Positions 7,088-14,457 of a DNA stretch of 17,838 bases are shown one piece after another. The DNA is from CAYQDR01 sp964416315 (lineage in GTDB: Bacteria > Methylomirabilota > Methylomirabilia > Rokubacteriales > DASRDR01): NCBI GenBank assembly GCA_964416315.1, contig CAYQDR010000102.1:1-17838 (forward strand), written 5' to 3'. Both the position numbers and the translations under genes were made by a program. Each line of letters starts with the position of its first letter. Within the stretch, counting starts at the first letter, position 1. A model generated the notes under the pieces. It had not been told where the DNA came from, searched no databases, and worked only from the letters and a program-made list of their open reading frames with translations.

Positions 7088-8080
7088 ATGGCGAAGGGGA
7101 TTCTGGAGCGTCTGCGCGACGGCGTCGTCCTCGGCGACGGGGGCTACGTGCTCGAGCTGGAGAAGCGGGGGTACGTCCTCGCGGGGCCGTTCACCCCCGA
7201 GTGCACCGTCGAGAACCCGGAGGCGGTGCTCGAGCTGCACCGGGAGTTCGTGGACGCGGGCGCGGAGGTGATCCAGGCGCTCGCCTTCTACGGTGACCGG
7301 GAGAAGCTCGCGACCGTCGGCTACGGGGACCGCGTCGGCGACATCAACCGCGCGGCCGTGCGCCTCGCCCGCCAGGCCGCGGGGGACCGGGCGCTCGTCG
7401 CCGGGAACCTCAGCATGACCTGGCAATACGAGCCCGAGAGCCGGAAGGCCGCGGACCGCGTCCGGACGCTCCTCGACGAGCAGCTCGGGCATCAGCTTGA
7501 GATCGGGGTGGACTTCGTCATCGCCGAGACCTACCTCTACCTCGGCGAGGCGCTCCTCGCTGTCGAGCGCGCCAAGCGGAGCAAGCTCCCCGTCATGGTC
7601 ACGATGTCGTTCGAGGACAAGGCAGTCACCCGGGAGGGGAAGTCCCCCGCCGAGTGCGCGAAGGCGCTCGCGGACGCGGGCACGGACATCGTCGGGACCA
7701 ACTGCTGGCGGGGGCCGAAGCACATGCTGCCGCTGGTCGAGGAGATGCGGAAGGCGACGAGTGTCTACATCGCGGTCCAGGCGCCGGCCTACCGGACGAC
7801 GGACGCGACGCCGTTCTTCACGGGGCTCAAGGGCTTCCCGGACGCGATGGAGCCCTACCAGCTCACGCGCTGGGAGATGGCCGAGTACGCCCGCCAGGCG
7901 AAGGCGATCGGCGCCAACTACATCGGCGCCTGCTGCGGCACCGTCGCCACGCACATCCGCGAGATGGCCCGGGCCCTCGGCAAGCCGACCCGCGAACCCT
8001 CGCGCTGGAACCCCGACCCCTCGAAGCCGATGTCGGCGACCGAGTTCTACCGCGACCGCCGCACCCGGTCCCGCGACTGA
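7088..8080 (+). CDS. Homocysteine S-methyltransferase, betaine-homocysteine methyltransferase (BHMT)-like
   Basis: A 330-residue zinc-dependent methyltransferase TIM barrel. The N-terminus LGDGGYVLELEKRGYVLAGP follows the BHMT pattern closely, then TPECTVENPEAVLELHREF and QALAFYGDREKL. The three zinc/homocysteine cysteines are C206 (GTNC) and C282-C283 (GACCGT). It would transfer a methyl group to homocysteine, or run the related half-reaction with a corrinoid protein. It lacks the folate, corrinoid and reactivation domains of MetH, but the preceding gene encodes precisely a reactivation domain. ATG at 7088 has AAGGAGAG 7 nt upstream. The C-terminal end (WNPDPSKPMSATEFYRDRR) is variable. The methyl donor (glycine betaine, a dimethylated sulfur compound or methyl-corrinoid) is not decidable here. 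Confidence 0.88.
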   Translation: MAKGILERLRDGVVLGDGGYVLELEKRGYVLAGPFTPECTVENPEAVLELHREFVDAGAEVIQALAFYGDREKLATVGYGDRVGDINRAAVRLARQAAGDRALVAGNLSMTWQYEPESRKAADRVRTLLDEQLGHQLEIGVDFVIAETYLYLGEALLAVERAKRSKLPVMVTMSFEDKAVTREGKSPAECAKALADAGTDIVGTNCWRGPKHMLPLVEEMRKATSVYIAVQAPAYRTTDATPFFTGLKGFPDAMEPYQLTRWEMAEYARQAKAIGANYIGACCGTVATHIREMARALGKPTREPSRWNPDPSKPMSATEFYRDRRTRSRD

Positions 8081-8151
8081 TCGGCATGCCGCCCGCCGGG
8101 GGTCCTGTCGCCGGGCTCGCCCCGCGCGCCCGGGCTCGTCACCCGCTCACC

Positions 8152-8182
8152 TCCTTCCGCGATTCGCGGAATCGCGGAAGGA
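8152..8182. terminator. Perfect 14-bp hairpin downstream of the BHMT-like gene
   Basis: TCCTTCCGCGATTC (8152-8165) and its exact complement (8169-8182) form a 14-bp stem with a 3-nt GCG loop, 71 nt after the BHMT stop and before the aldehyde dehydrogenase gene. There is no T-tract, so it is either a non-canonical terminator or a mobile/REP-type palindrome. Confidence 0.6.
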
Positions 8183-8189
8183 AGCTGAG

Positions 8190-8214
8190 GGGGTCCCACT
8201 TCGCCCGGGACCCC
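8190..8214. repeat. Second hairpin, 8-bp stem
   Basis: GGGGTCCC (8190-8197) pairs with GGGACCCC (8207-8214) over a 9-nt loop, 7 nt after the previous palindrome. The two structures are in tandem in the same 189-bp gap. The gap otherwise holds no gene, only a start-stop ATG GCG TGA at 8265-8273 overlapping the next start. Confidence 0.5.
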
Positions 8215-8269
8215 GCGGGGCTCACCCGGCGCCACCCCCGGCGGTCGACACACCGCACGAGAGCATGGC

Positions 8270-9709
8270 GTGAGTGACGAGACGAGGCTCTGGATCGGGG
8301 GCGCCTGGCAGCCGAGCGAGTCGGGCGCCACCGTCGAGGCACGGAGCCCGGCGACGGGCGAGGCGCTCGGCCGCGTCGCCCAGGGCACGCGCACCGACGC
8401 CGACCGCGCCGTCCGGGCGGCCAACGCCGCCGCGCCGGCGCTCGCCGCGCTGAGCCCTGCCGAGCGCGCGCGGCTCTGCCACCGGATCGCCGACGCGATC
8501 GCGGCGCGGCGCGAGGAGCTCGCCCGCATCGTCACGCTCGAGCAGGGGAAGCCCTACTTCGCCGAAGCCCTGATCGAGGCCGACGAGGCCGCCGAGTGCT
8601 TCCGGCTCTGGGGCGAGGAGGCGCGGCGACTCGAGAGCGCGGTCCACCCGTCATCGGACCCGCGGAAGCGCATCGTGACGATCCGCCAGCCGCGGGGCGT
8701 CTACGCGATCATCACCCCGTGGAACTGGCCGCTGACGATGCCCGCGGAGCAGCTCGCCCCGGCCCTCGCCGCCGGGAACGCCGTCGTGTGGGTGCCCGCG
8801 CCGAGCACCTCGCTCTGCGCGGTGCGCCTGGCCGAGTGCCTGGAGGCGGCGGGCCTCCCGCCGGGTGCCGTCAACCTCCTGACCGGGCCGGGTCCGGTCG
8901 TCGGGGACGCCATCGCGGCGCATCCCGACACGCACGGGGTCGCCTTCACCGGGAGCATCGCGACCGGGCGCCAGGTCGCCCAGCGGGCGGCCGGCAAGCC
9001 GGTGCTCCTGGAGCTGGGCGGGAACGGGCCCTTCGTCGTCTGGGACGACGCCGACCTCGACCGCGCCGCGCAGGCGGCCGCGCTCGGCGCCTTCCTCTGT
9101 GCCGGGCAGTCCTGCTCCGCGGCCGAGCGGATCCTCGTCCACCGGGCGATCCACGCCCCGTTCCTCGAGCGCCTGGTCGCCGCGGCCCGCGACATCCGCC
9201 TGGGTGACCCCTTCGACCCCGCGACGACCATGGGACCGATGAACAACGCCGCCGTCGCCGACAAGATGGAGCGCCACGTCGCCGACGCGCGCGCGCGGGG
9301 GGCCAAGGTCCTCCACGGCGGCAGGCGGGCCGCGGGGTTCCCGACGCCGCTCTACTGGGAGGCCACGGTGCTCGACGGCGTCACGCCCGAGATGGCGGTC
9401 TTCCGGGAGGAGACCTTCGGCCCCGTCGCCCCGGTGACCGCGTTCTCGGACGAGGCCGAGCTCATCGAGCTGGCGAACCAGGGGCCGTATGGGCTCGTCG
9501 GCGCCGTGTTCACCCGCGACCTCGGCCGCGCCTTCCGGCTGGCCGAGCGGCTCCGCTGTGGCGTCGTCAACGTCAACGAGTCCACCAACTACTGGGAGCT
9601 CCACGTCCCGTACGGCGGCGTCCGGCAGAGCGGCGTCGGGCGGATCGGCGGCAAGTACTCGCTCTGGGAGATGACGGACCTCAAGACGATCGTGCTCGAC
9701 GTCGGCTGA
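8270..9709 (+). CDS. NAD(P)-dependent aldehyde dehydrogenase
   Basis: 479 residues, standard ALDH length. The catalytic residues are present: N152 in TPWNWP, E248 in LELGG and C282 in AGQSCSAAERI. FREETFGPV (about 384-392) is the usual C-terminal signature. Odd point: the almost invariant lysine of the 'VVxKP' cofactor-binding segment is replaced (AVVWVPAPSTS, V175). That lysine contacts the adenosine ribose in typical ALDHs, so cofactor preference or affinity may differ. The start is GTG at 8270 (Met-Ser-Asp-Glu-Thr); the nearby ATG at 8265 runs into a stop after one codon. It is followed by a Met-rich secreted protein and an iron alcohol dehydrogenase on the same strand. ALDH plus ADH together could oxidise an alcohol to an acid. 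Confidence 0.93.
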   Translation: MSDETRLWIGGAWQPSESGATVEARSPATGEALGRVAQGTRTDADRAVRAANAAAPALAALSPAERARLCHRIADAIAARREELARIVTLEQGKPYFAEALIEADEAAECFRLWGEEARRLESAVHPSSDPRKRIVTIRQPRGVYAIITPWNWPLTMPAEQLAPALAAGNAVVWVPAPSTSLCAVRLAECLEAAGLPPGAVNLLTGPGPVVGDAIAAHPDTHGVAFTGSIATGRQVAQRAAGKPVLLELGGNGPFVVWDDADLDRAAQAAALGAFLCAGQSCSAAERILVHRAIHAPFLERLVAAARDIRLGDPFDPATTMGPMNNAAVADKMERHVADARARGAKVLHGGRRAAGFPTPLYWEATVLDGVTPEMAVFREETFGPVAPVTAFSDEAELIELANQGPYGLVGAVFTRDLGRAFRLAERLRCGVVNVNESTNYWELHVPYGGVRQSGVGRIGGKYSLWEMTDLKTIVLDVG

Positions 9710-9738
9710 CCGGCGCCGGGCACGGGGGAGGACTGGCG

Positions 9739-10116
9739 ATGAAGGCGCTGGTGATCGTGTGCGCATCCTTGGCGCTCGTGGCGCTGCCCGCCCTCGACGC
9801 GACGGCTCAGATGGGCGGGCAGCCGATGACCCCGCCGGGGGCCCCGCAGCAGCCCGCCCCGGGTCAGCCCCCCGGGATGGGCGGCGGGATGATGCACCAG
9901 GGCATGATGGGGATGATGTGCCCCATGATGATGGGGGGCGGCATGGGCATGATGGGCGGCGGGATGGAGACGATGCCCATGATGCGCGGGATGATGGGCG
10001 GCGCGCAGACAGACCCCAAGGTCATGGGGCGGATGCTCCAGATCCGCGGCGACATGCTCAAAGCCATGGGCGACGTCCTGTCGAGGCACGGGAAGCAACT
10101 GGAGGAAGGCAAGTAG
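9739..10116 (+). CDS. Secreted methionine-rich small protein
   Basis: 125 residues with a signal peptide (MKALVIVCASLALVALPALD, cleavage likely after ATA near residue 23). The mature part begins with a Pro/Gln/Gly stretch, followed by a Met/Gly segment with runs such as MMGMMCPMMMGGGMGMMGGG. I count 26 methionines in 125 residues, with one Cys and one His in this core. The C-terminal 35 residues (DPKVMGRMLQIRGDMLKAMG ... HGKQLEEGK) look like a short helix. Met-rich periplasmic segments commonly bind Cu(I) or Ag(I), so a copper-binding or chaperone role is plausible but inferred. ATG follows GGGGAGGA at good spacing. It sits 29 nt after ALDH and 41 nt before the alcohol dehydrogenase, apparently in the same transcript. 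Confidence 0.8.
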   Translation: MKALVIVCASLALVALPALDATAQMGGQPMTPPGAPQQPAPGQPPGMGGGMMHQGMMGMMCPMMMGGGMGMMGGGMETMPMMRGMMGGAQTDPKVMGRMLQIRGDMLKAMGDVLSRHGKQLEEGK

Positions 10117-10157
10117 CCCTCCGACCCGAAGAACCGAACCTCGAACCCGGAGCGACC

Positions 10158-11333
10158 ATGGACCTCGGCGAGGTGAAGCTCCAGAGCTACGAGCTGCCTA
10201 CCGTCATCAAGCATGGCGTGGGCGCCCTGGCGGCGCTCGGCGAGGAGGCGAGGCACCTCGGGATCCGCCGCCCGCTCGTCGTCACCGACAAGGGGCTCCT
10301 CGCGACCGGCCACGTGGAGCGGGCCGTCGGCATCCTCGACACCCACGGCCTCCAGCCGGCGATCTTCGACGGCGTCGTCGGCAACCCCTCGGTCCGCCAC
10401 GTGGCGCGCGGGAGCGAGGCCTACCGGGACCACCGCGCCGACGGGATGGTCGCCATCGGCGGTGGGTCCGCGATGGACGTCGCGAAGGCGATCGGGGTCG
10501 AGGTCGCCCACGGCGGCACGATCCTCGACTACGAGTACGGCCGGACGCCGCTCTCGCGGCGCATCCCGCCGCTCGTCTGCGTCCCGACGACCGCGGGCAC
10601 CGGGAGCGAGGTCACGCTCTGGTCCGTCATCACGGATCCCGCGCGCCAGGTCAAGTTCAACGTCGGCGGCCCCCTGATCGGCCCGCACCTCGCCCTCATC
10701 GACCCCCTGCTCACCGTCGGCCTGCCGCCGCACCTCACGGCGTTCACGGGGATGGACGCGCTGTCCCACGCGGTCGAGTGCTACACCTGCGCCTACGCCC
10801 AGCCGCTCACGGACGCCGTGGCGCTCCTGGCGATGGAGTACATCGGCCGGTCTCTGCGGACCGCGTTCGCCAACGGGCAGGATGTCGAGGCGCGCTCCAG
10901 GATGGCGATGGCGGCGATGCTGGCAGGGCTCGCATACGGCTCCGAGTCGGCGGGCGCCGTACACGCCATGGCCCAGACCTTCGGCGGCGTCTTCGACGTC
11001 CACCACGGGTATCTGACGGGGATCATGCTCGCCCCCTGCTCGGAGTACAACGTGCCCGGCAACCCGGAGAAGTACGCCCGGATCGCCGTCGCGCTGGGCG
11101 AGGACGTCCGGGGGCTGGCGACGCTCGACGCGGCCCGCCGGGCCGTGACCGCGATGGAGGCCCTGACGCGCGACCTCGGGTTCCCGCCGTTCCGCGAGTT
11201 CACGGGCGCGCGGCCGAGCGACATCCCGCGGCTCGCGAAGATGGCAGAGGCCGACCCCCAGACCGTCGGGAACCCGCGCCTTATCGACGCGCGGGGGTAC
11301 GAGCAGATCTACGCCCGGCTGATGGGCGCATAG
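10158..11333 (+). CDS. Iron-containing (group III) alcohol dehydrogenase
   Basis: 391 residues, normal for the family. The cofactor loop is AIGGGSAMDVAK (about 99-110), with VPTTAGTGSEVT (142-153). The metal ligands match the FucO/YiaY pattern: D200 and H204 (GMDALSHAVE), H269 (GAVHAMAQ) and H283 (DVHHG), with the expected 14-residue spacing between the last two. It would interconvert an alcohol and an aldehyde with NAD(P)H. Start is ATG at 10158 with GGAG 5 nt upstream. It is the last gene of the ALDH/Met-rich/ADH group and is followed by a dispersed hairpin repeat that could terminate the transcript. Confidence 0.92.
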   Translation: MDLGEVKLQSYELPTVIKHGVGALAALGEEARHLGIRRPLVVTDKGLLATGHVERAVGILDTHGLQPAIFDGVVGNPSVRHVARGSEAYRDHRADGMVAIGGGSAMDVAKAIGVEVAHGGTILDYEYGRTPLSRRIPPLVCVPTTAGTGSEVTLWSVITDPARQVKFNVGGPLIGPHLALIDPLLTVGLPPHLTAFTGMDALSHAVECYTCAYAQPLTDAVALLAMEYIGRSLRTAFANGQDVEARSRMAMAAMLAGLAYGSESAGAVHAMAQTFGGVFDVHHGYLTGIMLAPCSEYNVPGNPEKYARIAVALGEDVRGLATLDAARRAVTAMEALTRDLGFPPFREFTGARPSDIPRLAKMAEADPQTVGNPRLIDARGYEQIYARLMGA

Positions 11334-11338
11334 CCCAC

Positions 11339-11412
11339 CCGGAGGGGGGCTGCGCCCCCCTTCCGGACCTCCCCCCGGAGGAGTTGCGCCGGCAAAGCCG
11401 GCGCTCGGAGCG
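11339..11412 (+). repeat. Dispersed structured repeat, copy A
   Basis: A segment of about 70 nt that recurs at 16244-16317 in the same orientation. It starts with hairpin GGGGGGC-TGC-GCCCCCC (11344-11360), continues TTCCGGACCTCCCCCCGGAG, and ends with a perfect 8-bp hairpin GCGCCGGC-AAA-GCCGGCGC (11386-11404) and TCGGAGCG. Relative to copy B the second stem has a C-G to G-C swap on both arms (CCGGC/GCCGG versus CGGGC/GCCCG), so pairing is preserved. Here it follows the alcohol dehydrogenase stop by a few bases. Probably an intergenic REP-like element. Confidence 0.7.
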
Positions 11413-11453
11413 GAACACCTTGAGCGTTGCGGTTATGCTGACGCGAAGCGCCC

Positions 11454-11479
11454 GGTCTAGTCCGACAGGCGTCTAGACC
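11454..11479. promoter_or_regulatory. Inverted repeat with CTAG arms, candidate operator upstream of the crotonase gene
   Basis: GGTCTAG (11454-11460) and CTAGACC (11473-11479) are exact complements separated by 12 nt, 66 nt before the crotonase ATG and about 15 nt after a TATGCT box (11434-11439) that could be a -10 element. CTAG is usually rare in bacterial DNA, so two copies symmetrically placed stand out. It could be the site of a dimeric repressor. No regulator gene is adjacent, so this is tentative. Confidence 0.35.
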
Positions 11480-11545
11480 AGGATCGGCCGTAGCCGCGCC
11501 CGCCTTCCCCACGCACCACCCGCCGACCCGAGGAGGCGACCATCC

Positions 11546-12295
11546 ATGGCGATCCGGACCGAGACCCGCGAGGCCGTGACGACGATCATCATCGACCGCC
11601 CGGAGCGGCGGAACGCGGTGGACGGCCCGACCGCCGAGGCGCTTGCCGACGCCTTCCGGACGTTCGAGCAGGACGACCGGGCGCGGGTGGCGGTGCTCTG
11701 GGGCGCCGGCGGCACGTTCTGCGCCGGCGCGGATCTGAAGGCCTTCTCGAACCGCGTCGAGCCCACGGGGGATGGCCCGATGGGTCCGACGCGGATGCTC
11801 CTCGCCAAGCCGGTCATCGCCGCGGTCGCGGGGCACGCGGTGGCCGGGGGGCTCGAGCTCGCCCTCTGGTGCGACCTCCGGGTGGTCGAGGAAACCGCGG
11901 TCTTCGGCGTCTTCTGCCGCCGCTGGGGGGTCCCGCTGATGGATGGGGGCACGGTCCGCCTTCCGCGCCTGGTCGGCCTCGGCCGTGCGCTCGACCTGAT
12001 CCTCACCGGGCGCCCCGTAGACGCCCTGGAAGCCGCGCGGATCGGCCTCGCGGACCGCGTCGTGCCACCCGGCAAGGCCCGGGAGGACGCCGAGGCCCTC
12101 GCGCGGACGATCGCCCGGTTCCCGCCTCGCTGCGTCCTGAGCGACCGTCAGGCGTGCCACGAGACGTGGGGCCTCGGCCTGGACGCCGCCCTCCGGCGGG
12201 AGTTCGAGCTGGGCCGCGCCACGCTCGACTCCGGTGAGACGACGGCCGGCGCGGCCCGCTTCGTCGCCGGGGAGGGCCGGCACGGCCGGTTCTGA
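11546..12295 (+). CDS. Enoyl-CoA hydratase/isomerase (crotonase) family protein
   Basis: 249 residues, typical crotonase length. The oxyanion-hole segments are FCAGADLKAF (58-67) and GHAVAGGLELALWCD (96-110); E104 in GGLELA corresponds to Glu144 of rat crotonase. The position of the second catalytic glutamate (Glu164, in 'FGQPE') reads FGVFC, so it is Cys124, while RRWGVPLMDGGTVRLPRLVG keeps an Asp (D133). This places it in the 'RRWGVPL.DGGT' subgroup, whose chemistry may not be plain hydration. ATG at 11546 has GAGGAGG about 10 nt upstream. It is preceded by a repeat and a possible operator, so it is probably its own transcription unit. Confidence 0.9.
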   Translation: MAIRTETREAVTTIIIDRPERRNAVDGPTAEALADAFRTFEQDDRARVAVLWGAGGTFCAGADLKAFSNRVEPTGDGPMGPTRMLLAKPVIAAVAGHAVAGGLELALWCDLRVVEETAVFGVFCRRWGVPLMDGGTVRLPRLVGLGRALDLILTGRPVDALEAARIGLADRVVPPGKAREDAEALARTIARFPPRCVLSDRQACHETWGLGLDAALRREFELGRATLDSGETTAGAARFVAGEGRHGRF

Positions 12296-12371
12296 CGTGG
12301 TCCCGCCCGGGGGGCACGGATCCCGGCACGCCTGTCGCTCGTTTTCCTTTCGGCACGGCCGGTTCGGCCGT
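12278..12371 (+). repeat. 15-nt direct repeat and small hairpin before mgtE
   Basis: CGGCACGGCCGGTTC occurs at the very end of the crotonase gene (12278-12292) and again at 12351-12365, where it forms hairpin ACGGCC-GGTTC-GGCCGT (12355-12371) in the leader of mgtE. It may be a small local duplication. I see no recognisable Mg2+ riboswitch architecture in the roughly 130-nt leader. Confidence 0.4.
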
Positions 12372-12426
12372 AAAGTGAAAGCCGAACGTGAGCGACGACT
12401 CCAGCACCGACGGGGGCAGAGGACTC

Positions 12427-13674
12427 ATGGACCAGACGACGACGCCCGCCGTCCCGGGCCCCGAGGCGCCCGAGGTCGATCCGATCCAGCGACTGAGCCT
12501 CGAGGTGTCGCAGCGCGACCCGACCGACGCCTTCCAGCTCCTCGAGAGCGAGCCGGACGAGGTCGTCGTCCAGGTGCTGGCGGCGCAGAACCCGGCCACG
12601 GCCCTGGACATCTTGTGGGAGTTCCCCGACGATCGGCGGGGGCGCATCCTCGACGCGGCGCCGCCCGAGCGGGCCCGCCAGTGGGTCCGGAACCACGCGT
12701 ACCCCGAGGACACGGTCGGCCGGCTCATGGAGCACCCGATCGCCGTCTTCGGCCCCGACCTCACTGTCCGCCAGGCGACCGACCGGCTCCGGCAGCTCGT
12801 CAAGACCGCCTTCATCACCTACGGGTACGTCACCGACCGCGAGGGGCGGCTCCAGGGCGTGCTCGTCTTCCGGGAGCTCCTGTTCGCCGACGAGAGGCAG
12901 CGACTCAGGGAGATCATGCTCGAGCACCCGTTCTCGCTGCGCCCCGACACGCCGATCGCAGACGCGATGCGGGAGGTGCTGCGGCACCACTACCCCGTCT
13001 ACCCCGTCTGCGACGCGGAGGGCCGGCTGATCGGGATTGTCCGCGGCAAGTCGATCTTCCAGGAGCAGGCGTTCGAGCTGTCCGCCCAGCCCGGGACCAT
13101 GGTCGGCGTCGAGAAGGAGGAGCGCCTGGCCACGCCGTGGCAGCGCAGCCTCCGCTCCCGCCACCCGTGGCTCCAGCTCAACCTGCTGACGGCCTTCCTC
13201 GCCGCGGGCGTGGTGGGGGCGTTTCAGAACACGATCGATCAGGTCGTGATCCTCGCCGCCTTCCTCCCGGTGCTCGCCGGCCAGTCGGGGAACACGGGCT
13301 GCCAGGCCCTGGCCGTGGCGCTGCGCGGCATCACCCTCGGCGAGCTCAAGCCGGGGAACGAGAAGATCGTCGTCCTCAAGGAAGCACTCCTCGGCCTCCT
13401 CAACGGCTCCCTCGTCGGCCTGGTGGCGGGGATCGGAATGTTCGTCGCCGCACGGTGGCAGGACAACCCCAAGGCGCTCGTCCTGGGCCTGATCGTCCTG
13501 TTCGCGATGATCGGGAGCTGCGTCGTCAGCGGCGTCTCGGGCTGCATGATCCCGGTGACCCTCAAGAAGCTCGGCGCCGACCCGGCGACCGCCTCCAGCA
13601 TCTTCCTGACGACGGCGACCGACGTGGCGAGCATGGGGCTGTTCCTGGCGCTCGCCACCTGGCTCGTGCTCTGA
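12427..13674 (+). CDS. mgtE: MgtE-type magnesium channel/transporter
   Basis: About 415 residues with the MgtE architecture: helical N-terminal domain (about 15-95, DPTDAFQLLESEPDEVVVQV), a pair of CBS domains (about 97-225: VGRLMEHPIAVFGPDLTVRQ and IMLEHPFSLRPDTPIADAM) that act as the Mg2+ sensor in known structures, then five membrane helices (about 255-415). The pore signature PVLAGQSGNTGCQALAVALRG is intact, and the conserved pore aspartate is D399 in TTATDVASMG. The cytoplasmic part is slightly shorter than in the commonest 450-residue forms. Start: ATG at 12427 has AGAGG just upstream and is preferred over the in-frame GTG at 12388 (13 residues longer), which has no clear ribosome site. 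Inner-membrane Mg2+ uptake is the expected role. Confidence 0.92.
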   Translation: MDQTTTPAVPGPEAPEVDPIQRLSLEVSQRDPTDAFQLLESEPDEVVVQVLAAQNPATALDILWEFPDDRRGRILDAAPPERARQWVRNHAYPEDTVGRLMEHPIAVFGPDLTVRQATDRLRQLVKTAFITYGYVTDREGRLQGVLVFRELLFADERQRLREIMLEHPFSLRPDTPIADAMREVLRHHYPVYPVCDAEGRLIGIVRGKSIFQEQAFELSAQPGTMVGVEKEERLATPWQRSLRSRHPWLQLNLLTAFLAAGVVGAFQNTIDQVVILAAFLPVLAGQSGNTGCQALAVALRGITLGELKPGNEKIVVLKEALLGLLNGSLVGLVAGIGMFVAARWQDNPKALVLGLIVLFAMIGSCVVSGVSGCMIPVTLKKLGADPATASSIFLTTATDVASMGLFLALATWLVL

Positions 13675-13687
13675 CGGGACGGGGGGC

Positions 13688-14449
13688 GTGCGGCTCCGCT
13701 GCGGCACGCGCGAGGCGGCCTGCCGCCTCGTAATCTTCGACAAGGACGGGACGCTGATCGACTTCGCCTCGCTCTGGGTGCCCGTCGTCCGGGCGCGCGC
13801 CCGCTTCATCGTCGAAGAGGCGGGAGCCGACGGCGCCCTCGAGCCGGCGCTCCTCCGCGCGTTCGGCTACGACCCCGACACCGGCCGCGTCGACCCGCGC
13901 GGCCCGCTCGCCATCGCGCCCCGCAGCGAGACGACCGTCATCGCGGCCACGCTGCTCTACGGGGCGGGCGTCCCATGGGAGGACGCGATGGCGGCCGTCC
14001 GGCGCGCGTACCGGCGGGCGGACGAGGCGGTGGATCCCACGCGCGCCGCGCGCGCCGTCCCCGGCGTCGCGCCGGCGCTCCGCCGGCTGCGCGACGCCGG
14101 GCTCCGCCTCGGCGTGGCCACCACCGACACGACCGCGCACGCCCGGCGTGGCCTCGCCGCCCTCGCCCTGGCCGACCTCTTCGACGCGATCCTCGGCGCG
14201 GACGCCGTGAACCGGACCAAGCCCGACCCGGAGCTCGTCCACCGGCTCTGCGCGGAGGTCGGCGTCCCGCCGGGCGAGGCGGTCGTCGTCGGGGACGCGG
14301 TGGGCGATCTCCTGATGGGGCGCGCGGCCGGCGCCGCCCTCGTCGTCGGGATCCTCACAGGCGTCGCGGGGGAGGCGGAGCTCCGCGCCCACGCGGACGT
14401 GGTCGTCGCGTCGCTCGGCGAGCTGGTGCCCTTGGCAGAGGGCCCCTGA
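13688..14449 (+). CDS. HAD-superfamily phosphatase (phosphoglycolate phosphatase-like)
   Basis: 253 residues. Motif I is VIFDKDGTLIDF (nucleophile D18, acid/base D20), motif II GVATTDT, motif III lysine in NRTKPDPEL and motif IV VVGDAVGDLLMGRAAG. The cap inserted after motif I is alpha-helical (C1 type), which matches Gph-like phosphatases. The small-molecule phosphate substrate is not identifiable. Start is GTG at 13688, 13 nt after the MgtE stop. It is followed 8 nt later by the EamA gene, so mgtE, this gene and the EamA gene may form one unit. Confidence 0.88.
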   Translation: MRLRCGTREAACRLVIFDKDGTLIDFASLWVPVVRARARFIVEEAGADGALEPALLRAFGYDPDTGRVDPRGPLAIAPRSETTVIAATLLYGAGVPWEDAMAAVRRAYRRADEAVDPTRAARAVPGVAPALRRLRDAGLRLGVATTDTTAHARRGLAALALADLFDAILGADAVNRTKPDPELVHRLCAEVGVPPGEAVVVGDAVGDLLMGRAAGAALVVGILTGVAGEAELRAHADVVVASLGELVPLAEGP

Positions 14450-14457
14450 AGTCGGGG

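Noticed and set aside
6116..7954. 612-residue minus-strand frame across the reactivation and BHMT-like genes
   Set aside because: Runs antisense through two clearly conserved genes and has shadow-like composition without motifs.
12296..12426. Mg2+ riboswitch before mgtE
   Set aside because: The leader is short, with only a small hairpin and no recognisable ykoK-type core, so there is no support.
12148..13809. 553-residue minus-strand frame opposite mgtE
   Set aside because: Antisense to an unmistakable MgtE; low-complexity acidic/arginine text is a codon-bias artefact.
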